Assembly (NCBI GenBank): GCA_023053685.1 | Contig: JALIGW010000059.1 | Coordinates: forward strand, 1,550,001-1,614,000 | DNA length: 64,000 nucleotides | Source: Diadophis punctatus similis | Lineage: Eukaryota; Chordata; Lepidosauria; Squamata; Dipsadidae | Direction of reading: 5' to 3' | In this document: in pieces, positions 11,401 to 25,917 of the stretch | Layout of the letters: each line of letters begins with the position of its first letter | Numbering within the stretch: position 1 is the stretch's first letter | Notes under the pieces: generated by a model | Told to the model about the DNA's origin: nothing | What the model saw: the letters and a program-made list of their open reading frames with translations, nothing else | Database searches by the model: none | Position numbers and translations under genes: made by a program

Positions 11401-13342
11401 CCTCACTTTTGACATAGAGCTCAGAAATGAAAAACAAACACATATCCATGTTCCCCAGGGTGTGGAAAGCCAAATTACCACACCATTTTCAGGTCCGAGT
11501 TTTCCCTGAGGAATTAGCCCAAGCCGTATCTCATAATTTGCCTTAGGACTCAATTATAACAGAAAACTTCACTTTTGACACAGAGCTCAGAAATGAAAAA
11601 GAAACACAAATTCATGTTCCCTAGACTCTGGAAAGAAAAATCTCACACAATTTTTAGATCCGAACTATCCCTGACGAGTTAGCCCAAGCCTTATCATAGA
11701 ATTTGCCTTAGAACTCAATTCAGCCAGAAAACTTCCCTTTTGACACAGAGCTCAGAAATCAAAAAGAAACACATATCCATGTTCCCCAGGGTATGGAAAG
11801 CCGAATTCCCACACCATTTGCAGATCCGAGCTTTCCCTGAGGACTTAGCCCAAGGCGTTTCTCAGAATTTGCCATAGAACTCAATTCAGCCCGAAAACCT
11901 CACTTTTGGCATAGAGCTCAGAAATGAAAAACAAACACATATCCATGTTCCCCAGGGTGTGGAAAGCCAAATTACCACACTATTTGCAGATCCGAGCTTT
12001 CCCTGAGGACTTAGCCCAAGGCGTTTCTCAGAATTTGCCATAGAACTCAATTCAGCCCAAAAACCTCACTTTTGACACAGAGCTCAGAAATGAAAAAGAA
12101 ACACATATCCATGTTCCCCAGGGTATGGAAAAGCAAATTCCCACACCATTTTCAGATCCAAGCATTCCCTGAGGAATTAGCCCAAGCCGTATCTCATAAA
12201 TTGCCTTAGAATTCAATTCAACCAGAAAAGTTCACTTTTGACACAGAGCTCAGAAATGAAAAAGAAACACATATTCATGTTCCCCAGGGTCTGGAAAGCC
12301 AAAATCTCACAAAATTTTCAGATCCAAGCATTCCCTGAGGACTTAGCCCAAGGCGTTTCTCAGAATTTGCCATAGAACTCAATTCAGCCCGAAAACCTCA
12401 CTTTTGACATAGAGCTCAGAAATGAAAAACAAACACATATCCATGTTCCCCAGGGTGTGGAAAGCCAAATTACCACACCATTTTCAGGTCCGAGTTTTCC
12501 CTGAGGAATTAGCCCAAGCCGTATCTCATAATTTGCCTTAGGACTCAATTATAACAGAAAACTTCACTTTTGACACAGAGCTCAGAAATGAAAAAGAAAC
12601 ACATATTCGTGTTCTCCAGGGTCTGGAAAGCCGAATTCTGACACCATTTTCAGATCCGAGCTTTCCCTGAGGAGTTAGCCCAAGGCGTATCATAGAATTT
12701 ACTTTAAGACTCAATTCACCCCGATAACCTCACTGTTGACACAGAGCTCAGAAATGAAAAAGAAACACATATTCATGTTCCCCAGGGTCTGGAAAGCCAA
12801 AATCTCACAAAATTTTCAGATCCAAGCATTCCCTGAGGAATTAGCCCAAGCCGTATCATAGAATTTACCTTACGACTCAATTCAGCCCGAAAACCTCTCT
12901 TTTGACACAGAGCTCAGAAATAAAAAAGAAACACATATCCATGTTCCCCAGGGTATGGAAAGCCGAATTCCCACACCATTTGCAGATCCGAGCTTTCCCT
13001 GAGAACTTAGCCCAAGGCGTTTCTCAGAATTTGCCATAGAACTCAATTCAGCCCGAAAACCTCACTTTTGACATAGAGCTCAGAAATGAAAAACAAACAC
13101 ATATCCATGTTCCCCAGGGTGTGGAAAGCCAAATTACCACACCATTTTCAGGTCCGAGTTTTCCCTGAGGAATTAGCCCAAGCCGTATCTCATAATTTGC
13201 CTTAGGACTCAATTATAACAGAAAACTTCACTTTTGACACAGAGCTCAGAAATGAAAAAGAAACACATATTCATGTTCTCCAGGGTCTGGAAAGCCGAAT
13301 TCTGACACCATTTTCAGATCCGAGCTTTCCCTGAGGAGTTAG

Positions 13343-14508
13343 CCCAAGGCGTTTCTCAGAATTTGCCATAGAACTCAATTCAGCCCGAAAACCTCACTAT
13401 TGACACAGAGCTCAGAAATGAAAAAGAAACACATATTCCTGTTCCCTAGGGTTCGGAAAGCCAAATTTTCACACCATATTCAGATCCGAGCTTTCCCTGA
13501 GGAGTTAGCCCAAGCCGTATCATAGAATTTACTTTAAGACTCAATTCACCCCGAAAACCTCACTGTTGACACAGAGCTCAGAAATGAAAAAGAAACACAA
13601 ATTCATGTTCCCTACACTCTGGAAAGAAAAATCTCACAAAATTTTCAGATCCAAGCATTCCCTGAGGAATTAGCCCAAGCCGTATCATAGAATTTACCTT
13701 ACGACTCAATTCAGCACAAAAACCTCACTTTTGACACAGAGCTCAGAAATGAAAAAGAAACATATATCCATGTTCCCCAGGGTATGGAAAAGCAAATTCC
13801 CACACCATTTTCAGATCCGAGCAATCCCTGAGGAATTAGCCCAAGCCGTATCATAGAATTTACCTTACGACTCAATTCAGCCCGAAAACCTCACTTTTGA
13901 CACAGAGCTCAGAAATGAAAAAGAAACACATATCCATGTTCCCCAGGGTATGGAAAACCGAATTCCCACACCATTTGCAGATCCGAGCATTCCCTGATGA
14001 ATTAGCCCAAGCCGTATCATAGAATTTACCTTACGACTCAATTCAGCCCGAAAACCTCACTTTTGACACAGAGCTCAGAAATGAAAAAGAAACACATACA
14101 GTATTCCTGTTCCCTAGGGTCTGGAAAGCCAAATTCTCACACCATTTTCAGATCCGAGCTTTCCCTGTTGAGTTAGCCCAAGCCGTATCTCAGAATTTGT
14201 TTTGGGACTCAATTCAGCCAGAAAACTTCACTTTTGACACAGAGCTCAGAAATGAAAAAGAAACACATATCCATGTTCCCCAGGGTATGGAAAACCGAAT
14301 TCCCACACCATTTGCCGATCCGAGCATTCCCTGAGGAATTAGCCCAAGGCGTTTCTCAGAATTTGCCATAGAACTCAATTCAGCCCGAAAACTTCACTTT
14401 TGACAAAGAGCTCAGAAATAAAAAAGAAACACATATTCATGTTCCCCAGGGTCTGGAAAGCCAAATTCTCACACCATTTTCAGATCCGAGCTTTCCCTGA
14501 GGAGTTAG
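13343..14508 (+). repeat. Second 7-monomer tandem duplication (1166 bp), copy 1
   Basis: The caccatattc start occurs at 13472 and again at 14638, and acagt at 14098 and 15264, all 1166 bp apart. The boundaries differ from those of the 8010-10341 duplication. Here the copied segment starts around 13343 and includes the caccatattc monomer, so it is not simply inherited from the earlier one. Confidence 0.82.
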
Positions 14509-15674
14509 CCAAAGGCGTTTCTCAGAATTTGCCATAGAACTCAATTCAGCCCGAAAACCTCACTTTTGACACAGAGCTCAGAAATGAAAAAGAAACACAT
14601 ATTCCTGTTCCCTAGGGTTCGGAAAGCCAAATTTTCACACCATATTCAGATCCGAGCTTTCCCTGAGGAGTTAGCCCAAGCCGTATCATAGAATTTACTT
14701 TAAGACTCAATTCACCCCGAAAACCTCACTGTTGACACAGAGCTCAGAAATGAAAAAGAAACACAAATTCATGTTCCCTACACTCTGGAAAGAAAAATCT
14801 CACAAAATTTTCAGATCCAAGCATTCCCTGAGGAATTAGCCCAAGCCGTATCATAGAATTTACCTTACGACTCAATTCAGCCCAAAAACCTCACTTTTGA
14901 CACAGAGCTCAGAAATGAAAAAGAAACATATATCCATGTTCCCCAGGGTATGGAAAAGCAAATTCCCACACCATTTTCAGATCCGAGCAATCCCTGAGGA
15001 ATTAGCCCAAGCCGTATCATAGAATTTACCTTACGACTCAATTCAGCCCGAAAACCTCACTTTTGACACAGAGCTCAGAAATGAAAAAGAAACACATATC
15101 CATGTTCCCCAGGGTATGGAAAACCGAATTCCCACACCATTTGCAGATCCGAGCATTCCCTGATGAATTAGCCCAAGCCGTATCATAGAATTTACCTTAC
15201 GACTCAATTCAGCCCGAAAACCTCACTTTTGACACAGAGCTCAGAAATGAAAAAGAAACACATACAGTATTCCTGTTCCCTAGGGTCTGGAAAGCCAAAT
15301 TCTCACACCATTTTCAGATCCGAGCTTTCCCTGTTGAGTTAGCCCAAGCCGTATCTCAGAATTTGTTTTGGGACTCAATTCAGCCAGAAAACTTCACTTT
15401 TGACACAGAGCTCAGAAATGAAAAAGAAACACATATCCATGTTCCCCAGGGTATGGAAAACCGAATTCCCACACCATTTGCCGATCCGAGCATTCCCTGA
15501 GGAATTAGCCCAAGGCGTTTCTCAGAATTTGCCATAGAACTCAATTCAGCCCGAAAACTTCACTTTTGACAAAGAGCTCAGAAATAAAAAAGAAACACAT
15601 ATTCATGTTCCCCAGGGTCTGGAAAGCCAAATTCTCACACCATTTTCAGATCCGAGCTTTCCCTGAGGAGTTAG
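14509..15674 (+). repeat. Second 7-monomer tandem duplication (1166 bp), copy 2
   Basis: Direct copy of 13343-14508. Both copies share a private change, aatttgttttgggac (near 14195 and 15361) where related units have aatttgccttgggac. The duplication therefore postdates that mutation. The match breaks at about 15677 (aaaggcctatc against aaaggcgtttc). Confidence 0.82.
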
Positions 15675-18600
15675 CCAAAGGCCTATCTCAGAATTTGCCA
15701 TAGAAATCAATTCAGCCAGAAACTTCACTTTTGACACAGAGCTCAGAAATGAAAAAGAAACACATATCCATGTTCCCCAGGGTGTGGAAAGCCAAATTAC
15801 CACACTATTTTCAGGTCCTAGTTTTCCCTGAGGAATTAGCCAAAGCCGTATCTCATAATTTGCCTTAGGACTCAATTCAGCCAGAAAACTTCACTCTTGA
15901 CACAGACCTCAGAAATGAAAAAGAAATACATATTCATGTTCCCTACGGTCGGGAAAGACAAATTTTCACACCATTTTCAGATCCGAGCATTCCCTGAGGA
16001 ATTAGCCCAAGCCGTATCATAGAATTTACCTTACGACTCAATTCAGCCCGAAAACCTCACTATTGACACAGAGCTCAGAAATGAAAAAGAAACACATATC
16101 CATGTTCCCCAGGGTATGGAAAACCGAATTCCCACACCATTTGCCGATCCGAGCATTCCCTGAGGAATTAGCCCAAGGCGTTTCTCAGAATTTGCCATAG
16201 AACTCAATTCAGCCCGAAAACTTCACTTTTGACAAAGAGCTCAGAAATAAAAAAGAAACACATATTCATGTTCCCCAGGGTCTGGAAAGCCAAATTCTCA
16301 CACCATTTTCAGATCCGAGCTTTCCCTGTGGAGTTAGCACAAGCCGTATCTCATAATTTGCCTTAGGATTCAATTCAACCAGAAAACTTCACTTTTGACA
16401 CAGAGCTCAGAAATGAAAAAGAAACACATATTCATGTTCCCCAGGGTCTGGAAAGCCAAAATCTCACAAAATTTTCAGATCCAAGCATTCCCTGAGGAAT
16501 TAGCCCAAGCCGTATCATAGAATTTACCTTACGACTCAATTCAGCCCAAAAACCTCACTTTTGACACAGAGCTCAGAAATGAAAAAGAAACACATATCCA
16601 TGTTCCCCAGGGTATGGAAAAGCAAATTCCCACACCATTTGCAGATCCGAGCATTCCCTGATGAATTAGCCCAAGCCGTATCATAGAATTTACCTTACGA
16701 CTCAATTCAGCCCGAAAACCTCACTTTTGACACAGAGCTCAGAAATGAAAAAGAAACACATACAGTATTCCTATTCCCTAGGGTCTGGAAAGCCAAATTC
16801 TCACACCATTTTCAGATCCGAGCTTTCCCTGAGGAGTTAGCCAAAGGCCTATCTTAGAATTTGCCATAGAAATCAATTCAGCCAGAAACTTCACTTTTGA
16901 CACAGAGGTCAGAAATGAAAAAGAAACACATATCCATGTTCCCCAGGGTGTGGAAAGCCAAATTTTCACACCATTTTCAGATCCGAGCTTTCCCTGAGGA
17001 CTTAGCCCAAGGCGTTTCTCAGAATTTGCCATAGAACTCCATTCAGCCCGAAAACCTCACTTTTGACATAGAGCTCAGAAATGAAAAACAAACACATATC
17101 CATGTTCCCCAGGGTGTGGAAAGCCAAATTACCACACCATTTTCAGGTCCGAGTTTTCCCTGAGGAATTAGCCCAAGCCGTATCTCATAATTTGCCTTAG
17201 GACTCAATTATAACAGAAAACTTCACTTTTGACACAGAGCTCAGAAATGAAAAAGAAACACAAATTCATGTTCCCTAGACTCTGGAAAGAAAAATCTCAC
17301 ACAATTTTTAGATCCGAACTTTCCCTGACGAGTTAGCCCAAGCCTTATCATAGAATTTGCCTTAGAACTCAATTCAGCCAGAAAACTTCCCTTTTGACAC
17401 AGAGCTCAGAAATCAAAAAGAAACACATATCCATGTTCCCCAGGGTATGGAAAGCCGAATTCCCACACCATTTGCAGATCCGAGCTTTCCCTGAGGACTT
17501 AGCCCAAGGCGTTTCTCAGAATTTGCCATAGAACTCAATTCAGCCCGAAAACCTCACTTTTGGCATAGAGCTCAGAAATGAAAAACAAACACATATCCAT
17601 GTTCCCCAGGGTGTGGAAAGCCAAATTACCACACTATTTGCAGATCCGAGCTTTCCCTGAGGACTTAGCCCAAGGCGTTTCTCAGAATTTGCCATAGAAC
17701 TCAATTCAGCCCAAAAACCTCACTTTTGACACAGAGCTCAGAAATGAAAAAGAAACACATATCCATGTTCCCCAGGGTATGGAAAAGCAAATTCCCACAC
17801 CATTTTCAGATCCAAGCATTCCCTGAGGAATTAGCCCAAGCCGTATCTCATAAATTGCCTTAGAATTCAATTCAACCAGAAAAGTTCACTTTTGACACAG
17901 AGCTCAGAAATGAAAAAGAAACACATATTCATGTTCCCCAGGGTCTGGAAAGCCAAAATCTCACAAAATTTTCAGATCCAAGCATTCCCTGAGGACTTAG
18001 CCCAAGGCGTTTCTCAGAATTTGCCATAGAACTCAATTCAGCCCGAAAACCTCACTTTTGACATAGAGCTCAGAAATGAAAAACAAACACATATCCATGT
18101 TCCCCAGGGTGTGGAAAGCCAAATTACCACACCATTTTCAGGTCCGAGTTTTCCCTGAGGAATTAGCCCAAGCCGTATCTCATAATTTGCCTTAGGACTC
18201 AATTATAACAGAAAACTTCACTTTTGACACAGAGCTCAGAAATGAAAAAGAAACACATATTCATGTTCTCCAGGGTCTGGAAAGCCGAATTCTGACACCA
18301 TTTTCAGATCCGAGCTTTCCCTGATGAGTTAGCCCAAGGCGTTTCTCAGAATTTGCCATAGAACTCAATTCAGCCCGAAAACCTCACTTTTGACACAGAG
18401 CTCAGAAATGAAAAAGAGACACATATTCCTGTTCCCTAGGGTTCGGAAAGCCAAATTTTCACACCATATTCAGATCCGAGTTTTCCCTGAGTTGTTAGCC
18501 CAAGGCGTATCATAGAATTTACTTTAAGACTCAATTCACCCCGAAAACCTCACTGTTGACACAGAGCTCAGAAATGAAAAAGAAACACAAATTCATGTTC

Positions 18601-20400
18601 CCTAGACTCTGGAAAGAAAAATCTCACACAATTTTTAGATCCGAACTTTCCCTGACGAGTTAGCCCAAGCCTTATCATAGAATTTGCCTTAGAACTCAAT
18701 TCAGCCCGAAAACCTCACTTTTGACACAGAGCTCAGAAATCAAAAAGAAATGCATATCCATGTTCCCCAGGGTATGGAAAAGCAAATTCCCACACCATTT
18801 TCAGATCCAAGCATTCCCTGAGGAATTAGCCCAAGCCGTATCTTATAAATTGCCTTAGAATTCAATTCAACCAGAAAAGTTCACTTTTGACACAGAGCTC
18901 AGAAATGAAAAAGAAACACATATTCATGTTCCCCAGGGTCTGGAAAGCCAAAATCTCACAAAATTTTCAGATCCAAGCATTCCCTGAGGACTTAGCCCAA
19001 GGCGTTTCTCAGAATTTGCCATAGAACTCAATTCAGCCCGAAAACCTCACTTTTGACATAGAGCTCAGAAATGAAAAACAAACACATATCCATGTTCCCC
19101 AGGGTCTGGAAAGGGAAAATCTCACAAAATTTTCAGATCCAAGCATTCCCTGAGGAATTAGCCCAAGCCGTATCATAGAATTTACCTTACGACTCAATTC
19201 AGCCCGAAAACCTCTCTTTTGACACAGAGCTCAGAAATCAAAAAGAAACACATATCCATGTTCCCCAGGGTATGGAAAGCCGAATTCCCACACCATTTGC
19301 AGATCTGAGCTTTCCCTGAGGACTTAGCCCAAGGCGTTTCTCAGAATTTGCCATAGAACTCAATTCAGCCCGAAAACCTCACTTTTGACATAGAGCTCAG
19401 AAATGAAAAAGAAACACATATCCATGTTCCCCAGGGTGTGGAAAGCCAAATTACCACACCATTTTCAGGTCCGAGTTTTCCCTGAGGAATTAGCCCAAGC
19501 CGTATCTCATAATTTGCCTTAGGACTCAATTATAACAGAAAACTTCACTTTTGACACATAGCTCAGAAATGAAAAAGTAACACATATTCATGTTCTCCAG
19601 GGTCTGGAAAGCTGAATTCTCACACCATTTTCAGATCTGAGCTTTCCCTGCGGAGTTAGCCCAAGCCGTATCTCATAATTTGCCTTAGGATTCAATTCAA
19701 CCAGAAAACTTCACTTTTGACACAGAGCTCAGAAATGAAAAAGAAACACATATTCATGTTCCCCAGGGTCTGGAAAGCCAAAATCTCACAAAATTTTCAG
19801 ATCCAAGCATTCCCTGAGGAATTAGCCCAAGCCGTATCATAGAATTTACCTTACGACTCAATTCAGCCCGAAAACCTCTCTTTTGACACAGAGCTCAGAA
19901 ATCAAAAAGAAACACATATCCATGTTCCCCAGGGTATGGAAAGCCGAATTCCCACACCATTTGCAGATCTGAGCTTTCCCTGAGGACTTAGCCCAAGGCG
20001 TTTCTCAGAATTTGCCTTAGAACTCAATTCAGCCAGAAAACTTCCCTTTTGACACAGAGCTCAGAAATGAAAAAGAAACACATATTCATGTTCCCAGGGT
20101 CTGGAAAGCCAAATTCTCACACCATTTTCAGATCCGAGCTTTCCCTGAGGAATTAGCCCAAGGCGTTTCTCAGAATTTGCCTTAGGATTCAATTCAACCA
20201 GAAAAGTTCACTTTTGACACAGAGCTCAGAAATGAAAAAGAAACACATATTCATGTTCCCCAGGGTCTGGAAAGCCAAAATCTCACAAAATTTTCAGATC
20301 CAAGCATTCCCTGAGGACTTAGCCCAAGGCGTTTCTCAGAATTTGCCATAGAACTCAATTCAGCCCGAAAACCTCACTTTTGACATAGAGCTCAGAAATG
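15675..20400 (+). repeat. Composite satellite segment with a one-monomer and a four-monomer deletion
   Basis: 15675 to about 16630 follows 9855-10810 at offset 5820. The offset then becomes 5654, a loss of exactly 166 bp (one monomer), and holds from 16778 to about 18250. Near 18250-18310 it jumps again to offset 4990 (four monomers lost). After 18320 new variants appear: ccctgagttgttag at 18484, agaaatgcatatcc-type at about 18745, and the ctgagc/ccctgcggag monomer at 19636. These variants are copied further downstream. Confidence 0.78.
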
Positions 20401-23400
20401 AAAAACAAACACATATCCATGTTCCCCAGGGTGTGGAAAGCCAAATTACCACACCATTTTCACGTCCGAGTTTTCCCTGAGGAATTAGCCCAAGCCGTAT
20501 CTCATAATTTGCCTTAGGACTCAATTATAACAGAAAACTTCACTTTTGACACAGAGCTCAGAAATGAAAAAGAAACACATATTCGTGTTCTCCAGGGTCT
20601 GGAAAGCCGAATTCTGACACCATTTTCAGATCCGAGCTTTCCCTAAGGAGTTAGCCCAAGGCGTATCATAGAATTTACTTTAAGACTCAATTCACCCCGA
20701 TAACCTCACTGTTGACACAGAGCTCAGAAATGAAAAAGAAACACATATTCATGTTCCCCAGGGTCTGGAAAGCCAAAATCTCACAAAATTTTCAGATCCA
20801 AGCATTCCCTGAGGAATTAGCCCAAGCCGTATCATAGAATTTACCTTACGACTCAATTCAGCCCGAAAACCTCTCTTTTGACACAGAGCTCAGAAATCAA
20901 AAAGAAACACATATCCATGTTCCCCAGGGTATGGAAAGCCGAATTCCCACACCATTTGCAGATCCGAGCTTTCCCTGAGAACTTAGCCCAAGGCGTTTCT
21001 CAGAATTTGCCATAGAACTCAATTCACCCCGAAAACCTCACTTTTGACATAGAGCTCAGAAATGAAAAACAAACACATATCCATGTTCCCCAGGGTGTGG
21101 AAAGCCAAATTACCACACCATTTTCAGGTCCGAGTTTTCCCTGAGGAATTAGCCCAAGCCGTATCTCATAATTTGCCTTAGGACTCAATTATAACAGAAA
21201 ACTTCACTTTTGACACAGAGCTCAGAAATGAAAAAGAAACACATATTCATGTTCTCCAGGGTCTGGAAAGCCGAATTCTGACACCATTTTCAGATCCGAG
21301 CTTTCCCTGAGGAGTTAGCCCAAGGCGTTTCTCAGAATTTGCCATAGAACTCAATTCAGCCCGAAAACCTCACTTTTGACACAGAGCTCAGAAATGAAAA
21401 AGAAACACATATTCCTGTTCCCTAGGGTTCGGAAAGCCAAATTTTCACACCATATTCAGATCCGAGCTTTCCCTGAGGAGTTAGCCCAAGGCGTATCATA
21501 GAATTTACTTTAAGACTCAATTCACCCCGAAAACCTCACTGTTGACACAGAGCTCAGAAATGAAAAAGAAACACAAATTCATGTTCCCTACACTCTGGAA
21601 AGAAAAATCTCACAAAATTTTCAGATCCAAGCATTCCCTGAGGAATTAGCCCAAGCCGTATCATAGAATTTACCTTACGACTCAATTCAGCCCAAAAACC
21701 TCACTTTTGACACAGAGCTCAGAAATGAAAAAGAAACATATATCCATGTTCCCCAGGGTATGGAAAAGCAAATTCCCACACCATTTTCAGATCCGAGCAA
21801 TCCCTGAGGAATTAGCCCAAGCCGTATCATAGAATTTACCTTACGACTCAATTCAGCCCGAAAACCTCACTTTTGACACAGAGCTCAGAAATGAAAAAGA
21901 AACACATATCCATGTTCCCCAGGGTATGGAAAACCGAATTCCCACACCATTTGCAGATCCGAGCATTCCCTGATGAATTAGCCCAAGCCGTATCATAGAA
22001 TTTACCTTACGACTCAATTCAGCCCGAAAACCTCACTTTTGACACAGAGCTCAGAAATGAAAAAGAAACACATACAGTATTCCTGTTCCCTAGGGTCTGG
22101 AAAGCCAAATTCTCACACCATTTTCAGATCCGAGCTTTCCCTGTTGAGTTAGCCCAAGCCGTATCTCAGAATTTGCCTTGGGACTCAATTCAGCCAGAAA
22201 ACTTCACTTTTGACACAGAGCTCAGAAATGAAAAAGAAACACATATCCATGTTCCCCAGGGTATGGAAAACCGAATTCCCACACCATTTGCCGATCCGAG
22301 CATTCCCTGAGGAATTAGCCCAAGGCGTTTCTCAGAATTTGCCATAGAACTCAATTCAGCCCGAAAACTTCACTTTTGACAAAGAGCTCAGAAATAAAAA
22401 AGAAACACATATTCATGTTCCCCAGGGTCTGGAAAGCCAAATTCTCACACCATTTTCAGATCCGAGCTTTCCCTGAGGAGTTAGCCAAAGGCCTATCTCA
22501 GAATTTGCCATAGAAATCAATTCAGCCAGAAACTTCACTTTTGACACAGAGCTCAGAAATGAAAAAGAAACACATATCCATGTTCCCCAGGGTGTGGAAA
22601 GCCAAATTACCACACTATTTTCAGGTCCTAGTTTTCCCTGAGGAATTAGCCAAAGCCGTATCTCATAATTTGCCTTAGGACTCAATTCAGCCAGAAAACT
22701 TCACTCTTGACACAGACCTCAGAAATGAAAAAGAAATACATATTCATGTTCCCTACGGTCGGGAAAGACAAATTTTCACACCATTTTCAGATCCGAGCAT
22801 TCCCTGAGGAATTAGCCCAAGCCGTATCATAGAATTTACCTTACGACTCAATTCAGCCCGAAAACCTCACTATTGACACAGAGCTCAGAAATGAAAAAGA
22901 AACACATATCCATGTTCCCCAGGGTATGGAAAACCGAATTCCCACACCATTTGCCGATCCGAGCATTCCCTGAGGAATTAGCCCAAGGCGTTTCTCAGAA
23001 TTTGCCATAGAACTCAATTCAGCCCGAAAACTTCACTTTTGACAAAGAGCTCAGAAATAAAAAAGAAACACATATTCATGTTCCCCAGGGTCTGGAAAGC
23101 CAAATTCTCACACCATTTTCAGATCCGAGCTTTCCCTGTGGAGTTAGCACAAGCCGTATCTCATAATTTGCCTTAGGATTCAATTCAACCAGAAAACTTC
23201 ACTTTTGACACAGAGCTCAGAAATGAAAAAGAAACACATATTCATGTTCCCCAGGGTCTGGAAAGCCAAAATCTCACAAAATTTTCAGATCCAAGCATTC
23301 CCTGAGGAATTAGCCCAAGCCGTATCATAGAATTTACCTTACGACTCAATTCAGCCCAAAAACCTCACTTTTGACACAGAGCTCAGAAATGAAAAAGAAA

Positions 23401-25716
23401 CACATATCCATGTTCCCCAGGGTATGGAAAAGCAAATTCCCACACCATTTTCAGATCCGAGCAATCCCTGAGGAATTAGCCCAAGCCGTATCATAGAATT
23501 TACCTTACGACTCAATTCAGCCCGAAAACCTCACTTTTGACACAGAGCTCAGAAATGAAAAAGAAACACATATCCATGTTCCCCAGGGTATGGAAAACCG
23601 AATTCCCACACCATTTGCAGATCCGAGCATTCCCTGATGAATTAGCCCAAGCCGTATCATAGAATTTACCTTACGACTCAATTCAGCCCGAAAACCTCAC
23701 TTTTGACACAGAGCTCAGAAATGAAAAAGAAACACATACAGTATTCCTGTTCCCTAGGGTCTGGAAAGCCAAATTCTCACACCATTTTCAGATCCGAGCT
23801 TTCCCTGAGGAGTTAGCCAAAGGCCTATCTTAGAATTTGCCATAGAAATCAATTCAGCCAGAAACTTCACTTTTGACACAGAGGTCAGAAATGAAAAAGA
23901 AACACATATCCATGTTCCCCAGGGTGTGGAAAGCCAAATTTTCACACCATTTTCAGATCCGAGCTTTCCCTGAGGACTTAGCCCAAGGCGTTTCTCAGAA
24001 TTTGCCATAGAACTGCATTCAGCCCGAAAACCTCACTTTTGACATAGAGCTCAGAAATGAAAAACAAACACATATCCATGTTCCCCAGGGTGTGGAAAGC
24101 CAAATTACCACACCATTTTCAGGTCCGAGTTTTCCCTGAGGAATTAGCCCAAGCCGTATCTCATAATTTGCCTTAGGACTCAATTATAACAGAAAACTTC
24201 ACTTTTGACACAGAGCTCAGAAATGAAAAAGAAACACAAATTCATGTTCCCTAGACTCTGGAAAGAAAAATCTCACACAATTTTTAGATCCGAACTTTCC
24301 CTGACGAGTTAGCCCAAGCCTTATCATAGAATTTGCCTTAGAACTCAATTCAGCCAGAAAACTTCCCTTTTGACACAGAGCTCAGAAATCAAAAAGAAAC
24401 ACATATCCATGTTCCCCAGGGTATGGAAAGCCGAATTCCCACACCATTTGCAGATCCGAGCTTTCCCTGAGGACTTAGCCCAAGGCGTTTCTCAGAATTT
24501 GCCATAGAACTCAATTCAGCCCGAAAACCTCACTTTTGGCATAGAGCTCAGAAATGAAAAACAAACACATATCCATGTTCCCCAGGGTGTGGAAAGCCAA
24601 ATTACCACACTATTTGCAGATCCGAGCTTTCCCTGAGGACTTAGCCCAAGGCGTTTCTCAGAATTTGCCATAGAACTCAATTCAGCCCAAAAACCTCACT
24701 TTTGACACAGAGCTCAGAAATGAAAAAGAAAGACATATCCATGTTTCCCAGGGTATGGAAAAGCAAATTCCCACACCATTTTCAGATCCAAGCATTCCCT
24801 GAGGAATTAGCCCAAGCCGTATCTCATAAATTGCCTTAGAATTCAATTCAACCAGAAAAGTTCACTTTTGACACAGAGCTCAGAAATGAAAAAGAAACAC
24901 ATATTCATGTTCCCCAGGGTCTGGAAAGCCAAAATCTCACAAAATTTTCAGATCCAAGCATTCCCTGAGGACTTAGCCCAAGGCGTTTCTCAGAATTTGC
25001 CATAGAACTCAATTCAGCCCGAAAACCTCACTTTTGACATAGAGCTCAGAAATGAAAAACAAACACATATCCATGTTCCCCAGGGTGTGGAAAGCCAAAT
25101 TACCACACCATTTTCAGGTCCGAGTTTTCCCTGAGGAATTAGCCCAAGCCGTATCTCATAATTTGCCTTAGGACTCAATTATAACAGAAAACTTCACTTT
25201 TGACACAGAGCTCAGAAATGAAAAAGAAACACATATTCATGTTCTCCAGGGTCTGGAAAGCCGAATTCTGACACCATTTTCAGATCCGAGCTTTCCCTGA
25301 TGAGTTAGCCCAAGGCGTTTCTCAGAATTTGCCATAGAACTCAATTCAGCCCGAAAACCTCACTTTTGACACAGAGCTCAGAAATGAAAAAGAGACACAT
25401 ATTCCTGTTCCCTAGGGTTCGGAAAGCCAAATTTTCACACCATATTCAGATCCGAGTTTTCCCTGAGTTGTTAGCCCAAGGCGTATCATAGAATTTACTT
25501 TAAGACTCAATTCACCCCGAAAACCTCACTGTTGACACAGAGCTCAGAAATGAAAAAGAAACCCAAATTCATGTTCCCTAGACTCTGGAAAGAAAAATCT
25601 CACACAATTTTTAGATCCGAACTTTCCCTGACGAGTTAGCCCAAGCCTTATCATAGAATTTGCCTTAGAACTCAATTCAGCCCGAAAACCTCACTTTTGA
25701 CACAGAGCTCAGAAAT
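20400..25716 (+). repeat. Large block, copy 1 of a 57-monomer-spaced repeat (offset 9464 bp)
   Basis: Matches 29864-35180 with a constant offset of 9464 bp. Markers are acagt at 22074/31538 and 23738/33202, ctacggtcggga at 22748/32212, and gagttgtt near 25464/34928. Within it, 21448-22685 also matches 14638-15875 (offset 6810), and 23738 onward matches 16762 onward (offset 6976). Confidence 0.85.
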
Positions 25717-25917
25717 CAAAAAGAAATGCATATCCATGTTCCCCAGGGTATGGAAAAGCAAATTCCCACACCATTTTCAGATCCAAGCATTCCCTGAGGA
25801 ATTAGCCCAAGCCGTATCTTATAAATTGCCTTAGAATTCAATTCAACCAGAAAAGTTCACTTTTGACACAGAGCTCAGAAATGAAAAAGAAACACATATT
25901 CATGTTCCCCAGGGTCT
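24425..25917 (+). repeat. 9-monomer tandem duplication (1493 bp), copy 1
   Basis: The block is followed immediately by its copy. The gagttgtt variant sits at 25464 and 26957, and the gaattccc monomer at 24432 recurs at 25925. The 29.9-35.2 kb relative has only one version of this stretch, so this duplication happened after, or was not included in, the copying of the larger block. Confidence 0.83.

Larger units (their letters stand above)
7652..13471 (+). repeat. 35-monomer unit (5820 bp), first copy
   Basis: Starts at the same caccatatt monomer as positions 1 and 4661, and the next start is at 13472. It is a composite. 7652 to about 8570 follows 4661-5579, about 8569-9559 follows 3080-4070 (offset 5489), then comes a 1166-bp tandem duplication, and about 11400 onward follows 5580 onward (offset 5820). 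The stretch 10500-11380 includes a monomer combination not seen earlier in the window. Confidence 0.83.
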
